A program made the position numbers and the translations under genes. 64,000 nt of DNA from Flavobacterium sp. (GTDB lineage Bacteria > Bacteroidota > Bacteroidia > Flavobacteriales > Flavobacteriaceae), in contig NZ_SEBR01000005.1 in assembly GCF_004295795.1 (NCBI RefSeq), positions 124,001-188,000 on the forward strand, given 5' to 3'. Below are positions 7,471 to 15,550 of this stretch, piece by piece. Within the stretch, counting starts at the first letter, position 1. Every line of letters begins with the position of its first letter. A model generated the notes under the pieces. The model was given only the letters and a program-made list of their open reading frames with translations. It was not told the origin of the DNA and ran no database searches.

Positions 7471-9537
7471 TTGAGAATCCTAATTTTAGCAATTGTCTTC
7501 ATACTTTCATCTTGTAAGCAAAAAGGGATAGACACAGATAATTCTGTTTCGATTGCAGATAGCTTAAAAATCTATTTGGACTTTGCAAACCAAGACGCGC
7601 TGGGAAGAACGAAGCAAATAGAAAGCGCAGATAGAGCTTTCAGACTTGTGCAGATGTTTCCTAATGATTCAAATAACCGAGTCAATGTATTTAAAGTTGC
7701 GAACAGATATTATAATATAAATGATCTCAAAAATTATAAAGTCGTATCTAGAGAAGCGCTGAGTCGCGCACAAGACGGAAAGGATACCGCAAGTATAGCC
7801 AAAGCGTACTTATATTTAGGAGACTTTTATAGAGATATTTCTTCTAGAGATAGTGCATATGCGTTCTATTCTAAAGCTGAGAAAATTTATTTTATCAATC
7901 GAGCTTATCCAGAATTGACTAAAATTAAACTTAGGAAGGCTACCGTTCTTTGGAATCAAAATGACTACTTCGGGAGTGAGGCCTTTGCTTTGGAGGCATT
8001 AAGATATATGCGTGGAACCGAAAATCAGCAAGATAAGTATGAGGCACTAATGTTACTTGGAATTATTTCGAACGCTCAAGAAGATTATTCGAAGGCATTG
8101 GACTACTTGGGAAAAGCATTGGAAATTGCTGAGCAAACAAACTTGGGTAATTTAACTCCTATTGCGACGACCTTAAATAATGTCGGTAATGTCTACCAAA
8201 ATATTGGAGACAATTCTCTCGCGCTTCAAAACTTTAATAAGGCAATAAAAACACCAAACCTCAAAAATGAAAATCCTGCGTTGTATGCGATATTGTTGGA
8301 TAATGTTGCATATTCAAAATTCAAACTGAATTTTCCCGAGAATGATATCGTGGATCTCTTTAAACACTCATTAAGGATCAAGGATAGCCTGGGTTTAGTT
8401 GCAGGTATTATATTTAGCAAAACGCGGATAGGAGAGTTTTATCATTTTAAAGGTGATCTACCTAATGCAATTAAATACACGTCTCAGGCTCTCCAAATAG
8501 CAAAAGAATCTAAAAACTCAATTAATGAGTTGGCGCCCCTAAAGCAGTTATCTGAATATGATTCTCAAAATTCAAAAATATTTTCTCAACAATACATAAA
8601 AATTAATGACTCTGTTCAACACGCAGAAAGAAAAATAAAAGATAAGTTCGCCCGCATCCAATTCGAAACGGAGGAAATTTCCCTTAAAAACAACCGCCTA
8701 GAAACCAAAAACAGAAACCTCGTCCTATTCTTCGTAGGAACGGTGATGATTGGATTACTACTTTTCGTCATTCGTACACAGCGCGCCAAAAATCGAGAAC
8801 TTTTGCTCAAGCAAGCCCAACAAAAGGCCAATGAGGACATTTACAATCTCATGCTTTCGCAGCAAAACAAAATCGAAGAAGGCAGAATTCGCGAGAAGAA
8901 GCGTATCGCCCAAGAGTTACACGATGGTGTTCTTAGCCGGCTTTTCGGGGCGCGCCTGAATCTCGACAGTCTCAACAAGTCCGATGGAGACGAGGCTCGC
9001 GACAAACGCATCAACTACCTCACAGAGCTCAAGAACATCGAACAGGACATTCGTGAGATTTCGCACGATCTGAATCGCGAGAAATTCGTTTTGATCAACA
9101 ATTTCGTGGCCATTCTTACCAATTTGCTCGAAGAACAAGGGAACAATTTCGAAACCGAAGTCGAAACCGAGATAAGCGAAGACATTCCGTGGGATAAAAT
9201 CGGGAACACTTTAAAAATCAACATCTATCGAATCGTCCAGGAAGCGCTCCAAAACGTCAACAAATACGCGAAAGCCAGCAAGGTCAAAGTGAAGCTTGTG
9301 TCTGACGGGACAAATCTGCGGTTGGAAGTCACCGATAACGGGCAAGGCTTCTCAGTCGACAAAAAAGCCAAGGGAATCGGGCTGTCAAATATGGTTTCGA
9401 GAACCCAAGAATGCGATGGTCAGTTAGAAATCAAGTCGAAAAAAGGAAAGGGAACGACAATTTCCATACTTTTCCCTACCGAAAGCAAATCAAACAACGA
9501 ACAGACCGCAATTGCAGGTGAACCTGTGATCGCATAA
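7471..9537 (+). CDS. TPR-lipoprotein sensor histidine kinase (second copy, composition chimera)
   Basis: A 688-residue paralogue of the 4815 kinase. It starts with TTG: the only nearby ATG (7460) hits a stop after four codons, and TTG gives a lipoprotein signal (I-L-S-S-C, Cys15). TPR repeats fill about residues 55-370, then a transmembrane helix (about 410-430), a coiled coil, a HisKA_3 motif (Q-E-L-H-D-G; His484) and a HATPase domain (D-N-G-Q-G-F, G-I-G-L-S-N-M). Base composition changes abruptly near 8640: hand counts give 15 of 60 G+C at 8581-8640 but 27 of 60 at 8641-8700 and 32 of 60 at 8881-8940. The sensor half therefore matches the AT-rich first pair, and the kinase half matches the rest of the chromosome. 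Confidence 0.88.
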   Translation: MRILILAIVFILSSCKQKGIDTDNSVSIADSLKIYLDFANQDALGRTKQIESADRAFRLVQMFPNDSNNRVNVFKVANRYYNINDLKNYKVVSREALSRAQDGKDTASIAKAYLYLGDFYRDISSRDSAYAFYSKAEKIYFINRAYPELTKIKLRKATVLWNQNDYFGSEAFALEALRYMRGTENQQDKYEALMLLGIISNAQEDYSKALDYLGKALEIAEQTNLGNLTPIATTLNNVGNVYQNIGDNSLALQNFNKAIKTPNLKNENPALYAILLDNVAYSKFKLNFPENDIVDLFKHSLRIKDSLGLVAGIIFSKTRIGEFYHFKGDLPNAIKYTSQALQIAKESKNSINELAPLKQLSEYDSQNSKIFSQQYIKINDSVQHAERKIKDKFARIQFETEEISLKNNRLETKNRNLVLFFVGTVMIGLLLFVIRTQRAKNRELLLKQAQQKANEDIYNLMLSQQNKIEEGRIREKKRIAQELHDGVLSRLFGARLNLDSLNKSDGDEARDKRINYLTELKNIEQDIREISHDLNREKFVLINNFVAILTNLLEEQGNNFETEVETEISEDIPWDKIGNTLKINIYRIVQEALQNVNKYAKASKVKVKLVSDGTNLRLEVTDNGQGFSVDKKAKGIGLSNMVSRTQECDGQLEIKSKKGKGTTISILFPTESKSNNEQTAIAGEPVIA

Positions 9538-9548
9538 CAACAAGACAA

Positions 9549-10217
9549 ATGCCGCAAAAAGTCAACATTCTCATTGTAGACGATCATCCGTTTATCATCG
9601 AGGCGTATAAGAACGCCATCAAGGGTTATAATTCGGAAGATTACGAATTCACTATCACCCAGGCGAACGACTGCCGCTCGGGTTACGAAAACATTACTTC
9701 GCCCCAAAATGGAGTGTTCCAGATCGCCTTTTTCGACATCAGCATGCCTTCTTACGAAGAAAAAAACATCCATTCGGGAGAAGATTTGGCCATGTTGATC
9801 AAAAACGAGATGCCCAACTGCAAAGTAATTCTGCTTACGATGCATACCGAGTTGCTCAAGATCTCGAATATCGTCAAAAACATTAATCCGAACGGACTCA
9901 TTATCAAGAACGACCTCACATTCGACGAGCTTTTAACCGCCTTCGACAAAATCCTGCACGAGGAAAATTACTACAGCCAGACCGTAGTAAAACTCATTTC
10001 GCAAATCCAGTACGACAATATTGACGTCGACCAATTCGACAAACAGATCCTGTATCATTTGTCAAAAGGCACGAAAACCAAAGACATTCCGAGTTTTGTA
10101 CCACTTTCCCTGAGCGCGATCGAAAAACGAAAGTTGAACCTCAAGGAAACCTTCAGTATCAAGGGCGGAAGCGACATCGACCTGATCCGCGAAGCGAAAA
10201 ACAAAGGATTACTTTAA
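9549..10217 (+). CDS. Response regulator, receiver plus LuxR/NarL-like HTH (second copy)
   Basis: A 222-residue partner of the second kinase, beginning 11 bases after its stop. The receiver has D11-D12, phospho-acceptor Asp63 (F-F-D-I-S-M-P) and the Lys in I-I-K-N-D. The C-terminal HTH (V-P-L-S-L-S-A-I-E-K-R-K) resembles that of the 6793 regulator. Codon use is host-like, unlike the first copy. It probably activates target genes on phosphorylation; the targets are not evident from the sequence. Confidence 0.9.
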   Translation: MPQKVNILIVDDHPFIIEAYKNAIKGYNSEDYEFTITQANDCRSGYENITSPQNGVFQIAFFDISMPSYEEKNIHSGEDLAMLIKNEMPNCKVILLTMHTELLKISNIVKNINPNGLIIKNDLTFDELLTAFDKILHEENYYSQTVVKLISQIQYDNIDVDQFDKQILYHLSKGTKTKDIPSFVPLSLSAIEKRKLNLKETFSIKGGSDIDLIREAKNKGLL

Positions 10218-10233
10218 TTTCCGACACCTAAAA

Positions 10234-10275
10234 AATTGCGGTTTCCCACACGTAAATGTGCGGGAAACCGCAATT
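10234..10275. repeat. Perfect 14-bp inverted repeat hairpin after the second regulator
   Basis: AATTGCGGTTTCCC and GGGAAACCGCAATT pair perfectly, with CAC/GTG pairs extending the stem inward. No T-run follows on either strand. It may be an mRNA 3'-end stabiliser or a protein site. Confidence 0.6.
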
Positions 10276-10372
10276 GATTTTAGCGCCAATCGACCTATCT
10301 TCGTATCGGTAATGCTAGTAAAATACCGCATTGTCAGGCCAATAGCTTAACCTACTATAAACTGACGATTTC

Positions 10373-10407
10373 AAAAAAAGCGACACATTAGGGAGTGTCG
10401 CTTTTTT
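10373..10407. terminator. Bidirectional terminator between regulator and thiL
   Basis: AAAAAAGCGACAC, an 8-base loop, then GTGTCGCTTTTTT. The A-run and T-run flank the stem, so it can end the plus-strand two-component operon and the minus-strand thiL transcript. Confidence 0.88.
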
Positions 10408-10412
10408 CTTTT

Positions 10413-11459
10413 CTATTCTTCAAGTGCGTTCCAGCCTCTCGCTTTGAGCGGAATCTTTGAATTGGCGCGGGTTATCAGATGTGCGCCTTCTTTTTCCTCG
10501 ACGATGTGTCCGATGACGGTGAAGTTCGGATTCCCTTTCAGTTTGTCGAAATCATCAAGTCCGATCGTGAACAGAAGTTCGTAATCCTCGCCTCCGTTTA
10601 TTGCCACGGTGGTCGCGTCGATATTGAATTCCTCGCAAGTCGCGATGAACTGCGGATCGACCGGAAGTTTGTCCTCGTATAAGTTACATCCGACGCCAGA
10701 TTGTTTGCACAGATGCAGGATTTCCGACGAAAGTCCGTCCGAAACATCGATCATCGAGGTTGGTTTTATCTCGAGCGCATGTAGCAACGTTCTCACATCA
10801 GTTCTGGCTTCGGGCTTCAACTGACGTTCTATCAGATACGTGTAAGCATCCAAATCAGGCTGCGAATTCGGATTCACCAAGAAAACCTGTTTCTCGCGTT
10901 CCAAAACCTGCAATCCCATATAAGCTGCGCCCAAATCGCCAGAAACGACAAGTAGATCATTGGCTTTTGCACCGTTTCTGTAAACGATTTCAGACTCGTC
11001 GGCCTGTCCCAAAGCGGTGACTGAAATCAAAAGTCCGGTTTGGGATGAAGTCGTGTCGCCTCCAATCACATCGACCTTGTATTCTTTGGCCGCCAAGGTG
11101 ATTCCGGCGTAGAATTCTTCTAGTGCTTCGAGCGGAAATCGGTTCGAGATCGCTACCGAAACCGTAACTTGCGTCGGTTTTGCGTTCATGGCACAAATAT
11201 CTGACAAGTTCACTACGACCGCTTTGTAACCGAGGTGTTTCAACGGCATGTAAGCCAGATCGAAATGGATGCCTTCGATCAGCAAATCTGTGGTCACGAC
11301 GGCTTTTTTATCCTTGAAATCTATAATTGCCGCATCGTCACCGATTCCTTTCAGCGTCGATTCCTGAACGATTTCGAAGTGTTTGGTCAAGTGTTCGATA
11401 AGCCCGAATTCGCCCAGTTGGGAAATGCTCGTGCGCTGCGGATTCTTGTTTTCTAACAT
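10413..11459 (-). CDS. thiL: Thiamine-monophosphate kinase
   Basis: ThiL phosphorylates thiamine monophosphate to thiamine diphosphate with ATP in the cytoplasm. The 348-residue protein has the AIRS-family features: G-I-G-D-D-A-A near residue 38, V-T-T-D-L-L-I-E-G-I-H-F near 55, an internal G-G-D-T-T-S, S-M-I-D-V-S-D-G-L near 235 and N-G-G-E-D-Y-E-L-L-F. Length is normal. I use ATG 11459 (M-L-E-N-K-N-P-Q-R-T), the family-typical start, rather than the frame opening at 11480, because the -7 box at 11478-11485 overlaps the extension. It is monocistronic and no other thiamine genes are nearby. Confidence 0.95.
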   Translation of the reverse strand: MLENKNPQRTSISQLGEFGLIEHLTKHFEIVQESTLKGIGDDAAIIDFKDKKAVVTTDLLIEGIHFDLAYMPLKHLGYKAVVVNLSDICAMNAKPTQVTVSVAISNRFPLEALEEFYAGITLAAKEYKVDVIGGDTTSSQTGLLISVTALGQADESEIVYRNGAKANDLLVVSGDLGAAYMGLQVLEREKQVFLVNPNSQPDLDAYTYLIERQLKPEARTDVRTLLHALEIKPTSMIDVSDGLSSEILHLCKQSGVGCNLYEDKLPVDPQFIATCEEFNIDATTVAINGGEDYELLFTIGLDDFDKLKGNPNFTVIGHIVEEKEGAHLITRANSKIPLKARGWNALEE

Positions 11460-11477
11460 ATTTGAAAAATTGAACGG

Positions 11478-11485
11478 CAAAGGTA
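11478..11485 (-). promoter_or_regulatory. Bacteroidota -7 box (TACCTTTG) for thiL
   Basis: Exact and strong TAnnTTTG form on the minus strand, 18 bases before the thiL ATG. It supports the shorter start. Confidence 0.55.
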
Positions 11486-11619
11486 CGATTTTATGGTTGG
11501 TGGATTGTTGGTTGCCGACTTGTCGAGTATCGGATTTTCAGATTATCGGAGAGCACTTTTGACCCTGCATTTTCCGATTGCTCGCGTTGACGGATTGTAC
11601 GAACCTTCAATTAACTTTT

Positions 11620-11638
11620 TTTACGGAAAATCTGTAAA
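11620..11638. promoter_or_regulatory. 19-bp palindromic site, copy 1 (TTTACGGAAAATCTGTAAA)
   Basis: Near-palindrome in the 414-base gap between thiL and the DinB gene. It is 18/19 identical to the site at 54326-54344 and related to 54230-54248. Possibly a dimeric regulator's operator. Confidence 0.4.
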
Positions 11639-11666
11639 TGAAGTTGGTCCGACTTCCTTACTTTTC

Positions 11667-11735
11667 TAGACCTGTCAGGTTTATAAGGGTGACAGGTCTA
11701 AAACGTGTCACGATTAAAAAGGTGACAGGTCTAAA
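11667..11735. repeat. REP-like element with inverted and direct repeats
   Basis: TAGACCTGTC (11667-11676) pairs with GACAGGTCTA (11691-11700), and GGTGACAGGTCTAAA occurs at 11688-11702 and again at 11721-11735. The element fills part of the gene-free stretch 11460-11873, where no ORF is supported. Confidence 0.6.
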
Positions 11736-11835
11736 TTTTTCAGAAAGTGAGCCCAATCCAAAACTTCAATCCAAAACTCAAAAAAAAATCACCACTCCAA
11801 AAACCTACTGACAAACTGTTGTCACTCGGCGCCAC

Positions 11836-11843
11836 TAATTTTG
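11836..11843 (+). promoter_or_regulatory. Bacteroidota -7 box (TAATTTTG) for the DinB-family gene
   Basis: Exact TAnnTTTG match, 30 bases upstream of the ATG at 11874. Confidence 0.45.
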
Positions 11844-11873
11844 AACTCAGATAACAATTAAAAACACAAAATT

Positions 11874-12362
11874 ATGGAAGCGACTAGCACAACCACAACG
11901 CCAATCATCAGCAAAGACGAGCTTTTGAAACACTATCTCGGCCACCGATTCCTAACCCGGAGAACGCTTGAGATCTTCCCCGAGAAAGAATTTTTCGAAT
12001 TTTCGATAGGAGGAATGCGAACCGCGGCGCAATTGACCACAGAGTTGCTGTCGATCGCCGCACCATCGCTCAAAGCCATCGCAAATTCCGAGATCACGTC
12101 CTATTCAGAGCCCGAGGTCACGGCCACAAAAGCAGATTTTCTAAAAGCCTGGGACGATGCCGACGAACAAATCAAGAAATATTGGGCGCAAATCCCTGAA
12201 GAGCGATTCCCGGAAATGTTCAACCTTTTCGGCCAATACAATTTCCCGATCTTACACAACATCTTGTATTTCATCGACAACGAAATCCACCATCGCGGCC
12301 AAATGTTCGTGTATTTGCGAGCGTTGAACGTTGAGCCGCCTTTCTTTTGGGAGCGTTGGTAG
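11874..12362 (+). CDS. DinB-superfamily protein
   Basis: A 162-residue four-helix-bundle protein of the DinB/YfiT type, a family that includes metal-dependent thiol transferases and many proteins of unknown role. The family's metal-binding histidines are suggested by H-Y-L-G-H-R near residues 22-26 and D-N-E-I-H-H-R-G-Q-M near 133-142; the last is the strongest family signature. No signal peptide. A WYL-type regulator lies convergent downstream; DinB and YafY-like genes often neighbour each other in Bacteroidota, which hints at shared control but does not prove it. Confidence 0.8.
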   Translation: MEATSTTTTPIISKDELLKHYLGHRFLTRRTLEIFPEKEFFEFSIGGMRTAAQLTTELLSIAAPSLKAIANSEITSYSEPEVTATKADFLKAWDDADEQIKKYWAQIPEERFPEMFNLFGQYNFPILHNILYFIDNEIHHRGQMFVYLRALNVEPPFFWERW

Positions 12363-12500
12363 TCTAATGTTCAACATTCGTTATTCAACATTCGTTGTTC
12401 AACATTCAAAAAAACTTCAATATTCAACATTCGTTGTTCGTTGTTCGACATTCAAAAATCTTCAGCATTTAACATTCGTTATTCGTTGTTCGACATTCAA
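12363..12500. repeat. Degenerate AACATTCGTTGTTC repeats
   Basis: At least four imperfect copies of (C/A)AACATTCGTT(G/A)TTC and GTTCGTTGTTCGACATTC lie just after the DinB gene. They contain TTCGTTGTTC, the reverse complement of the heptamer array that follows, so the two blocks could fold on each other. Confidence 0.65.
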
Positions 12501-12580
12501 AAAACTTTAATATTTAAGATAAATTCTGTGTAAAATCTTTTTTTTTAAGTTTTTATGAGGTTCGGAACGAATTAATTTTA

Positions 12581-12771
12581 AACAACGAACAACGAACAAC
12601 GAACAACGAACAACGAACAACGAACAACGAACAACGAACAACGAACAACGAACAACGAACAACGAACAGCGAACAGCGAACAACGAACAACGAACAACGA
12701 ACAACGAACAACGAACAACGAACAACGAACAACGAACAACGAACAACGAACAACGAACAACAAACAACGAA
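12581..12771. repeat. Heptanucleotide tandem array (AACGAAC), about 27 copies
   Basis: About 190 bases of the 7-base unit AACGAAC repeated head to tail. Two adjacent units carry AACAGCG and the last unit carries CAAACAA. All reading frames through it stay open because seven is not a multiple of three and the unit lacks stops, which creates artificial ORFs of repeated V-R-C-S-L-F-V. It has no spacers, so it is not CRISPR. Confidence 0.95.
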
Positions 12772-12783
12772 TTTTGAAGTAAT

Positions 12784-12818
12784 AAAGGCTCAGGACAAAA
12801 AGTTCCGGGCCTTTTTTT
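12784..12818 (+). terminator. Terminator at the end of the repeat region
   Basis: AAAGGCTCAGGAC, an A-loop, then GTTCCGGGCCTTTTTTT. The T-run is on the plus strand, so it would stop transcripts coming from the DinB gene through the array. It overlaps the stop of the convergent regulator. Confidence 0.7.
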
Positions 12819-13776
12819 ATCGAGATTTCATCCGAATCCTCGCAAGTTCCATCAATTCAAGCAACCGATCGTTGAGCGAAAGCGGTTCCAAAACAGTCGC
12901 ATAATCGGCAAACATCAAGAACCAACGCGCGAATCCGTTGTTCAGGTCGCGGCTCATGAACGTCATTTCGCAACCGTCGGGCGTTTCTTTTTCCGAGATG
13001 AAACCAAAGTGCTTGCGCTCGAATTTCATGAAAGCAACCACTTCTTTATCGGCGACGATCCTTACCAAAGTCGTTGGAAAATTCGTCGGTTTGAGGTAAG
13101 TTTCCAAATCGTCGTGCTCGCGTTCGAATTTGCTTTCCGTCAAGCGGATGTCGTGGATGCGATCCGTCCGGAATTGCCTGTAATCTTTCCGAAGATGGCA
13201 AAACCCAAAAATGTACCAAAACGAATTCTCGTGAAAAACGCCCACAGGCTCGATCTGGCGCTCGCTCGGTTCATCAGCCTGACTGGCTTCGTACAACAAT
13301 TTCACCTGCAATTTCTCTCCGATGCTCCTAAAAATCGACGCAAGAGCATTGGGCGCTTTCGATTCGGTATCCGTCGACTTCACGACCAAGACCTTCGAGC
13401 CGATTTCCTCGACCAAATCCTTTTCCGAACTTCTTAAAACCGACTTGAGCTTGAACATCGCCGAGGCATAATGTTCTCCCAATTCCTTGTCCGAAAAATG
13501 CTGCATCAATTTGTCGGCGGCAATGAAAGACGAGGCTTCTTCCTTGGTGAACATCACGGGCGGCAAACGATAGCCGTCCACGAGCGAATATCCAATTCCC
13601 GCCTCAGAAAAAATCGGAACGCCCGAAGCTTCCAAAGTGCGGATATCGCGGTAAATCGTGCGCAAACTACAGTCGAAACGGTCGGCCATTTCCTGCGCTT
13701 TCACGATTTTTTTCGATTGCAGCTGAATCAAGATCGCCACGATGCGGTCAAAACGTTTCGGAGATTCGTCGAACAT
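12817..13776 (-). CDS. YafY-type transcriptional regulator (HTH_11 plus WYL domain)
   Basis: A 319-residue regulator. The N-terminal winged HTH spans about 8-62 (A-Q-E-M-A-D-R-F-D-C-S-L-R-T-I-Y-R-D-I-R-T-L). The WYL domain spans about 140-315, with the core F-W-Y-I-F-G-F-C-H-L-R-K-D-Y-R-Q-F-R near 186-203, where the usual W-Y-L is W-Y-I. WYL proteins sense nucleotides or other ligands and repress or activate nearby genes. It converges on the DinB gene. The start is the first ATG, and no better alternative exists. Confidence 0.88.
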   Translation of the reverse strand: MFDESPKRFDRIVAILIQLQSKKIVKAQEMADRFDCSLRTIYRDIRTLEASGVPIFSEAGIGYSLVDGYRLPPVMFTKEEASSFIAADKLMQHFSDKELGEHYASAMFKLKSVLRSSEKDLVEEIGSKVLVVKSTDTESKAPNALASIFRSIGEKLQVKLLYEASQADEPSERQIEPVGVFHENSFWYIFGFCHLRKDYRQFRTDRIHDIRLTESKFEREHDDLETYLKPTNFPTTLVRIVADKEVVAFMKFERKHFGFISEKETPDGCEMTFMSRDLNNGFARWFLMFADYATVLEPLSLNDRLLELMELARIRMKSR

Positions 13777-13857
13777 TTTACAAAGGTTTAGACGCGAATT
13801 TAGTCGTTTGGATTTTATTATTTGAAGCTAAATCCGGCTGACCCGCTTTTAGCTTTC

Positions 13858-13938
13858 TTGAAAATGTCCGGTTTTGTAACGTTTGCCAAGAGCTTCCTCC
13901 GGTCGCTTCGGCAAACGAACAAAACCAGGCCGTTTTCT
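13858..13938. repeat. Long imperfect inverted repeat with conserved-looking loop
   Basis: GGTTTTGT (13870-13877) and CGTTTGCC (13880-13887) pair in order with GGCAAACG (13910-13917) and ACAAAACC (13919-13926), and flanking GAAAA/TTTTC extends the stem. The loop reads AGAGCTTCCTCCGGTCGCTT. It fills the gap 13777-14056, where a 67-codon minus-strand ORF is not convincing. It looks like a dispersed flavobacterial palindromic element. Confidence 0.6.
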
Positions 13939-14056
13939 TCAAAAGGCTAACCGCTTGCATCCAGGCTAGGCAATCGCCCAAAAACCCTCGATTTGTTGTT
14001 AAAACCGTTGCCGTTCCAAACCCAAAATCGGAATTTTAGGAGAAATCACAGCCAAA

Positions 14057-14992
14057 ATGGAAAATTTCGACATCGTAACCCTTACCGTAAATCCCGCACT
14101 CGACAAAAGCACGACCTTCAAAGGCCTGATCGCCGAACAAAAAATCAGGTGTTCCGCACCAAACTACGATGCGGGCGGCGGCGGAATAAACGTGTCCAAA
14201 GCCATAAAACGACTCGGCGGCAAATCGCTTTGCATTATAACCTCAGGCGGATCGGCGGGAAGAAAACTCGAAAAACTGATTGCAGACGAGGGAATCGAAA
14301 CCGCGGTTGTTCCAATCGAGAATTCCACAAGAGAAAACATGATCGCGCTTGAAGTGAACTCAAATGCCCAATATCGCGTCGGATTTCCGGGCGAGCCGCT
14401 CTCTAAACACGAAATGGAAGACATTCTCGAATCTGTCCGAAAAAGACAGCCCAAATTTCTCGTAGCCAGCGGAAGTATCTGCGAAGGCATGACGCCAGAT
14501 TTCTATCAAAAAGTCGCATCGATCGCCAAAGAGAACGGCTCGAAATTGGTCGTCGATACGTCTGGCGAACCGCTCGAGAGAATCCTCGAAGTCGGCGCTT
14601 ATCTCATCAAACCGAACATTGGCGAACTCGCGCGCCTGACCAGATCAGAGAGACTCGATAGCGACGAAGCCGAAGAAGCCGCCAGAAAAATCATCTCTGG
14701 CGGAAAAGTCGAGATTGTCGTGGTTTCGCTTGGCCCGCAAGGCGCGATTCTGGTTTCCAAGGACGAAGCGCACCACATTCCCGCGCCTCACGTCAAGAAA
14801 CGCAGTACGGTTGGGGCGGGCGATTCCATGGTTGGTGCGATGGTTTGGGCGCTTTCGCAGGATTTGCCGCTAAAACAGGTCATACAATGGGGCGTTGCTT
14901 GCGGTTCTGCGGCAACGATGAACAACGGCACGCAACTTTTCGACGCGAATGACGCCAAGCGATTGTTTGACGGACTCCGGAAATGGTGGTAA
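14057..14992 (+). CDS. pfkB: PfkB-family hexose-phosphate kinase (1-phosphofructokinase / Pfk-II type)
   Basis: A 311-residue ribokinase-fold sugar kinase that probably phosphorylates fructose 6-phosphate, fructose 1-phosphate or tagatose 6-phosphate. Visible motifs: T-V-N-P-A-L-D near residue 9, the substrate loop G-G-G-G-I-N-V-S-K-A-I near 37-47 typical of this subfamily, K-P-N-I-G-E-L near 185, and the catalytic G-A-G-D-S near 253-257. Length is standard. The exact substrate cannot be fixed from sequence, and the gene symbol reflects the family. An acetyltransferase gene follows after nine bases and may be cotranscribed. Confidence 0.88.
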   Translation: MENFDIVTLTVNPALDKSTTFKGLIAEQKIRCSAPNYDAGGGGINVSKAIKRLGGKSLCIITSGGSAGRKLEKLIADEGIETAVVPIENSTRENMIALEVNSNAQYRVGFPGEPLSKHEMEDILESVRKRQPKFLVASGSICEGMTPDFYQKVASIAKENGSKLVVDTSGEPLERILEVGAYLIKPNIGELARLTRSERLDSDEAEEAARKIISGGKVEIVVVSLGPQGAILVSKDEAHHIPAPHVKKRSTVGAGDSMVGAMVWALSQDLPLKQVIQWGVACGSAATMNNGTQLFDANDAKRLFDGLRKWW

Positions 14993-15001
14993 TTTCGCTG
15001 G

Positions 15002-15529
15002 ATGAACAAGATTTCCATACGCAAAGTGAATCCTGATGAATTGGCTGTTTTACGCCAAATCAGTATCAAGACTTTTGTCGACAAATTCGCTTCGGTCAAC
15101 TCTGAATCTGACATGGACGATTATTTGTCCAAGAACCTGTCGCTCGAGAAATTATCTGAAGAATATTCCAATCTCAATTCTGCGTTTTATTTGGCTTTCG
15201 CCGATGAAACGCCTGTCGGATATCTCAAACTCAATTCCAAAGAAGCCCAAACCGATTGCCGCGACCAAAACGCGCTCGAGGTCGAAAGACTTTACGTGGA
15301 CGAGGCTTTCCAAGGGCAAAAGATCGGACAAAAACTGTTCGACAAAGCGATACAGATCGCCAAAAGCGGAAACTTCGACTTCATTTGGTTAGGCGTTTGG
15401 GAACACAACGAAGGCGCGATCAAATTCTACGAACGCAACGGTTTCGAGATTTTCGGCAAACACGAATTCTGGCTTGGAAAGGATTTGCAGTTCGACTTGC
15501 TGATGAAGCGTGATTTGGTGCGAAATTAA
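15002..15529 (+). CDS. GNAT-family N-acetyltransferase
   Basis: A 175-residue acetyl-CoA-dependent acetyltransferase of unknown substrate. The GNAT fold is shown by L-E-V-E-R-L-Y-V-D-E-A-F-Q-G-Q-K-I-G-Q-K-L near residues 90-110, where R/Q-x-x-G-x-G/A is present as Q-G-Q-K-I-G, and W-L-G-V-W-E-H-N-E-G-A-I-K-F-Y-E-R-N-G-F near 128-148. Similar proteins often acetylate diamines or small amines. It lies in a short plus-strand run after pfkB. Confidence 0.87.
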   Translation: MNKISIRKVNPDELAVLRQISIKTFVDKFASVNSESDMDDYLSKNLSLEKLSEEYSNLNSAFYLAFADETPVGYLKLNSKEAQTDCRDQNALEVERLYVDEAFQGQKIGQKLFDKAIQIAKSGNFDFIWLGVWEHNEGAIKFYERNGFEIFGKHEFWLGKDLQFDLLMKRDLVRN

Positions 15530-15550
15530 TCGGAAAAATTACGGTCGAAA

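Noticed and set aside
10234..10275. Rho-independent terminator
   Set aside because: The stem is perfect but has no T-run on either side. A proper bidirectional terminator follows at 10373.
12507..12767. Minus-strand ORFs of 60-86 codons made of repeated V-R-C-S-L-F-V
   Set aside because: They are produced by the heptamer array, which lacks stops in every frame. No start context or family resemblance.
12581..12771. Possible CRISPR array
   Set aside because: The unit is seven bases with no spacers, and no cas genes are present.
13778..13981. 67-codon minus-strand ORF
   Set aside because: It runs through the large palindrome, and its sequence shows no domain.
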